From Oceanospirillaceae bacterium UBA1126 (GTDB taxonomy: Bacteria > Pseudomonadota > Gammaproteobacteria > Pseudomonadales > Balneatricaceae): a DNA stretch of 8,248 nucleotides. A model generated the notes under the pieces. It searched no databases. It was given only the letters and a program-made list of their open reading frames with translations, and was not told the DNA's origin. Shown here one piece after another: positions 7,701 through 8,248 of the stretch; position 1 is the stretch's first letter, and each line of letters opens with the position of its first letter. Location of the stretch: contig DCAT01000045.1 of assembly GCA_002312935.1 (NCBI GenBank), forward strand, positions 1 through 8,248. Reading direction: 5' to 3'. The translations under genes and the position numbers were made by a program.

Positions 7701-7829
7701 GGCAAAATCTGGAAAAAATTGTGTGTTGAGCTGCTTTAATCCATAACCGCCAGATATAAATAGCAGTAACATTAAAAGATTGGGGGCTACTTTGTGATTG
7801 GCAAAGAGGCTAATGAATGATTGCATCAT
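4728..7829 (-). CDS. RND-family efflux transporter, inner-membrane permease (AcrB/HAE1-like)
   Basis: A complete 1033-residue protein of normal length for AcrB-type pumps. TM1 lies at about residues 14-33, a large periplasmic loop follows, TM2-TM6 begin near residue 335, then comes a second periplasmic loop (roughly residues 550-850) and the last TM group. TM4 contains GIIVDDAIVVGE with D397 and D398, equivalent to the proton-relay pair D407/D408 of AcrB. In TM10, the segment GLSGIIINNSIVLLSF places N931 where AcrB has the relay lysine K940. The protein would export small molecules from the periplasm or inner membrane, driven by protons, with the adaptor encoded just upstream and an outer-membrane channel not seen here. 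Two adjacent ATG codons mark the start; an AGGAG site lies 9 bases before the first. The substrate cannot be told. It belongs to the HAE1 group rather than the metal-exporting CzcA group, judged by overall motifs. Confidence 0.95.
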   Translation of the reverse strand: MMQSFISLFANHKVAPNLLMLLLFISGGYGLKQLNTQFFPDFAIDVVRVYIAWPGAAAEDVQKSITIPVEQELKNVANVKKVTSRTTRGGVSIALEIESGADLGEATNSIKQRVDAVSNLPSDAETPTVGQIVRYDAVGTLLITSDGPVYELTNLARQAERELLNRGISKINISGLPEQEIAIQIEPKTMHDLGLSLKNMAGLINNQSQDVMAGTAGRTAGSRQLRAIGKVSDVSSFEQLPLLTGDNAQLLRLGDVADISLRPKEDQATISYKGRPAVQLEIMRTNNDDTIKTAGIMNEWVVEARQRLPEGVEIAVFDEQWLLLKARISLLINNGAYGLLFVVGLLFIFLNSRVAFWVAMGIPASLLATWGVMYFIGGSINMISLFGMIMALGIIVDDAIVVGEDTLAHFQQGEPPLQAALGGAQRMMGPITASSLTTIAAFLPLLLINGIIGSILADIPIVVICVILVSLVECFLILPGHLHHALKSQMNKKPWRVRTGFENGFENFKNNMFRPAVNFAIDFRLVTFSLAITALVLAVGLLVGGRIQFAFFPSVDGDNIRANVQFSSGTPASEVASYLVKVEDALLETEAELGGDLIRQRVSYFGSNKLATAGISSTEQVALLQIELDSSKLRLVSNAEFIEVWNKKIPNVPGLEKIIIDQPEAGPPGKPIDANITGASAEVMKQVALELQAALKVFTGVLNIDDNLPYGMEQLIFTLTPQATTLGFTSADIGRQLRYAFDGVTLQSFYLGADEIDVRLMLKDRDRNSLATLYALPIVLPSGNTVPLLELVEFSSRRGIDQFSSENGQLTVSVKADVDTGATNANVVIAALKKDVIPDLERQYGVKIGFGGKAADERDTLGEMLTGLVLALILIYIVLAWVFASYTWPVAVMFTIPFGLTGAVLGHLVMDRDLTILSLFGLFGLSGIIINNSIVLLSFYKGFREQGVAPKEAIVEAACQRLRAVLLTSMTTIAGLTPILFEESLQAQFLIPMAISIVFGLALGTLLILFVVPSMILMLENLGAIVTGKKRST

Positions 7830-7838
7830 GTGCTTGTG

Positions 7839-7843
7839 CTCCT
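7839..7843 (-). promoter_or_regulatory. Ribosome binding site for the RND permease
   Basis: AGGAG on the minus strand lies 9 bases before the first of two adjacent ATG codons, and just after the adaptor stop codon. It supports the start at 7829 and joint expression of the two genes from one message. Confidence 0.65.
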
Positions 7844-7844
7844 G

Positions 7845-8248
7845 CTAGCGCATTTCGACTAATAAGCCGGTAACGGCGTTGGGGAGTTGTGTGATCAAGA
7901 TATTGTCGCCACTGCGCAATTGAGCGCTTCGTACCAAGGTTAAACGCTCACCAGCAGGGCTAGTCCAGTCCCCTACACGACTAATATTTAACGCTTCAAG
8001 GCGTTGTTCAACAATGCGGTAGATTCGATTTTGACCATAAATCGCTAATTCAGGTAAGGCCACAACATTGGCCTGTGTTGGCAGTTTAACTTTTACCTGC
8101 AGATTTTTGCCCACTTCAATATTTTGGCTACCAGCTAGCCGGAAGAAAGCATCAATGCCTCCTTGGCTAGAAGACGCTTCTGCTGATAAGCGATCTAACG
8201 TTAGCTGGTAAGATTGACCAAGATGAGAAATGCTAGCTTCCAAACCTT
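7845..8248 (-). CDS. RND efflux periplasmic adaptor (membrane fusion protein), C-terminal part
   Basis: The reading frame is open to the right edge of the window, so the true start is outside; about 133 C-terminal residues are visible. The segment has the features of the beta-barrel and membrane-proximal domains of HlyD/AcrA-type adaptors: AFFRLAGSQNIEVGKNLQVKVKL (an exit from the barrel with a V/G-rich strand), then VVALPELAIYGQNRIYRIVE and LRSGDNILITQLPNAVTGLLVEM, similar to the typical 'vP..Al....vyvv' and 'GL..Gd.Vv...l..l..G..V' patterns. The protein would link the inner-membrane pump to an outer-membrane channel. The stop codon is 15 bases before the RND permease start, so the two form one operon with the usual adaptor-then-pump order. 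The assignment rests on both the motif pattern and the neighbour. Confidence 0.85.
   Translation of the reverse strand, partial: GLEASISHLGQSYQLTLDRLSAEASSSQGGIDAFFRLAGSQNIEVGKNLQVKVKLPTQANVVALPELAIYGQNRIYRIVEQRLEALNISRVGDWTSPAGERLTLVRSAQLRSGDNILITQLPNAVTGLLVEMR

Noticed and set aside
1..8248. A defence, mobile-element or otherwise new multi-gene system.
   Set aside because: All genes but one fall into known housekeeping, SOS, efflux or DUF families, with no integrase, transposase, phage gene, direct-repeat array or clear composition shift visible.

Overview
This window looks like an ordinary chromosomal segment from a gammaproteobacterium, probably a marine or aquatic lineage. The basis is family content: a FabY-type ketoacyl synthase, DUF1244, DUF3301, a Bax-type glucosaminidase, a YciH/SUI1 protein and an AcrB-family pump. 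Base composition appears moderate (mid-40s percent G+C by eye, not computed). I cannot name the genus. No RNA genes, insertion sequences, CRISPR arrays, prophage genes or long repeats were seen. Coding density is very high, and the longest non-coding stretch is about 110-150 bases.

Left part, bases 2-3539, minus strand. Six genes read leftward from a promoter region near 3600: a DUF1244 protein with a CxxC motif, a 63-residue probable coiled-coil protein of unknown role, a membrane-anchored Bax-like glucosaminidase, the SUI1-domain protein YciH, a one-TM DUF3301 protein and, after an 85-base gap, the first 386 codons of fabY (cut by the window edge). The first five are packed with gaps or overlaps of -1 to 16 bases and are almost certainly one operon.

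Centre, bases 3540-4717. A divergent intergenic region carries a good LexA operator (CTG-N10-CAG). It is followed by dinB on the plus strand, encoding the translesion polymerase Pol IV, with a GTG start and a C-terminal clamp-binding motif. A TATAAT element for the leftward operon lies beside the LexA box, so the SOS response might touch both sides.

Right part, bases 4728-8248, minus strand, convergent with dinB (10 bases between stop codons). An RND efflux pump unit is seen: the last ~133 residues of a periplasmic adaptor protein and, 15 bases downstream, a complete 1033-residue AcrB-family inner-membrane transporter. The TM4 proton-relay aspartates are present, but the TM10 lysine of AcrB appears to be replaced by asparagine. 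An outer-membrane channel gene is not in view.

No convincing previously undescribed system is present. The points most worth checking are the shared LexA/promoter region, the altered proton relay of the pump, the cysteine cluster in YciH, and the unexplained small gene in the bax operon.
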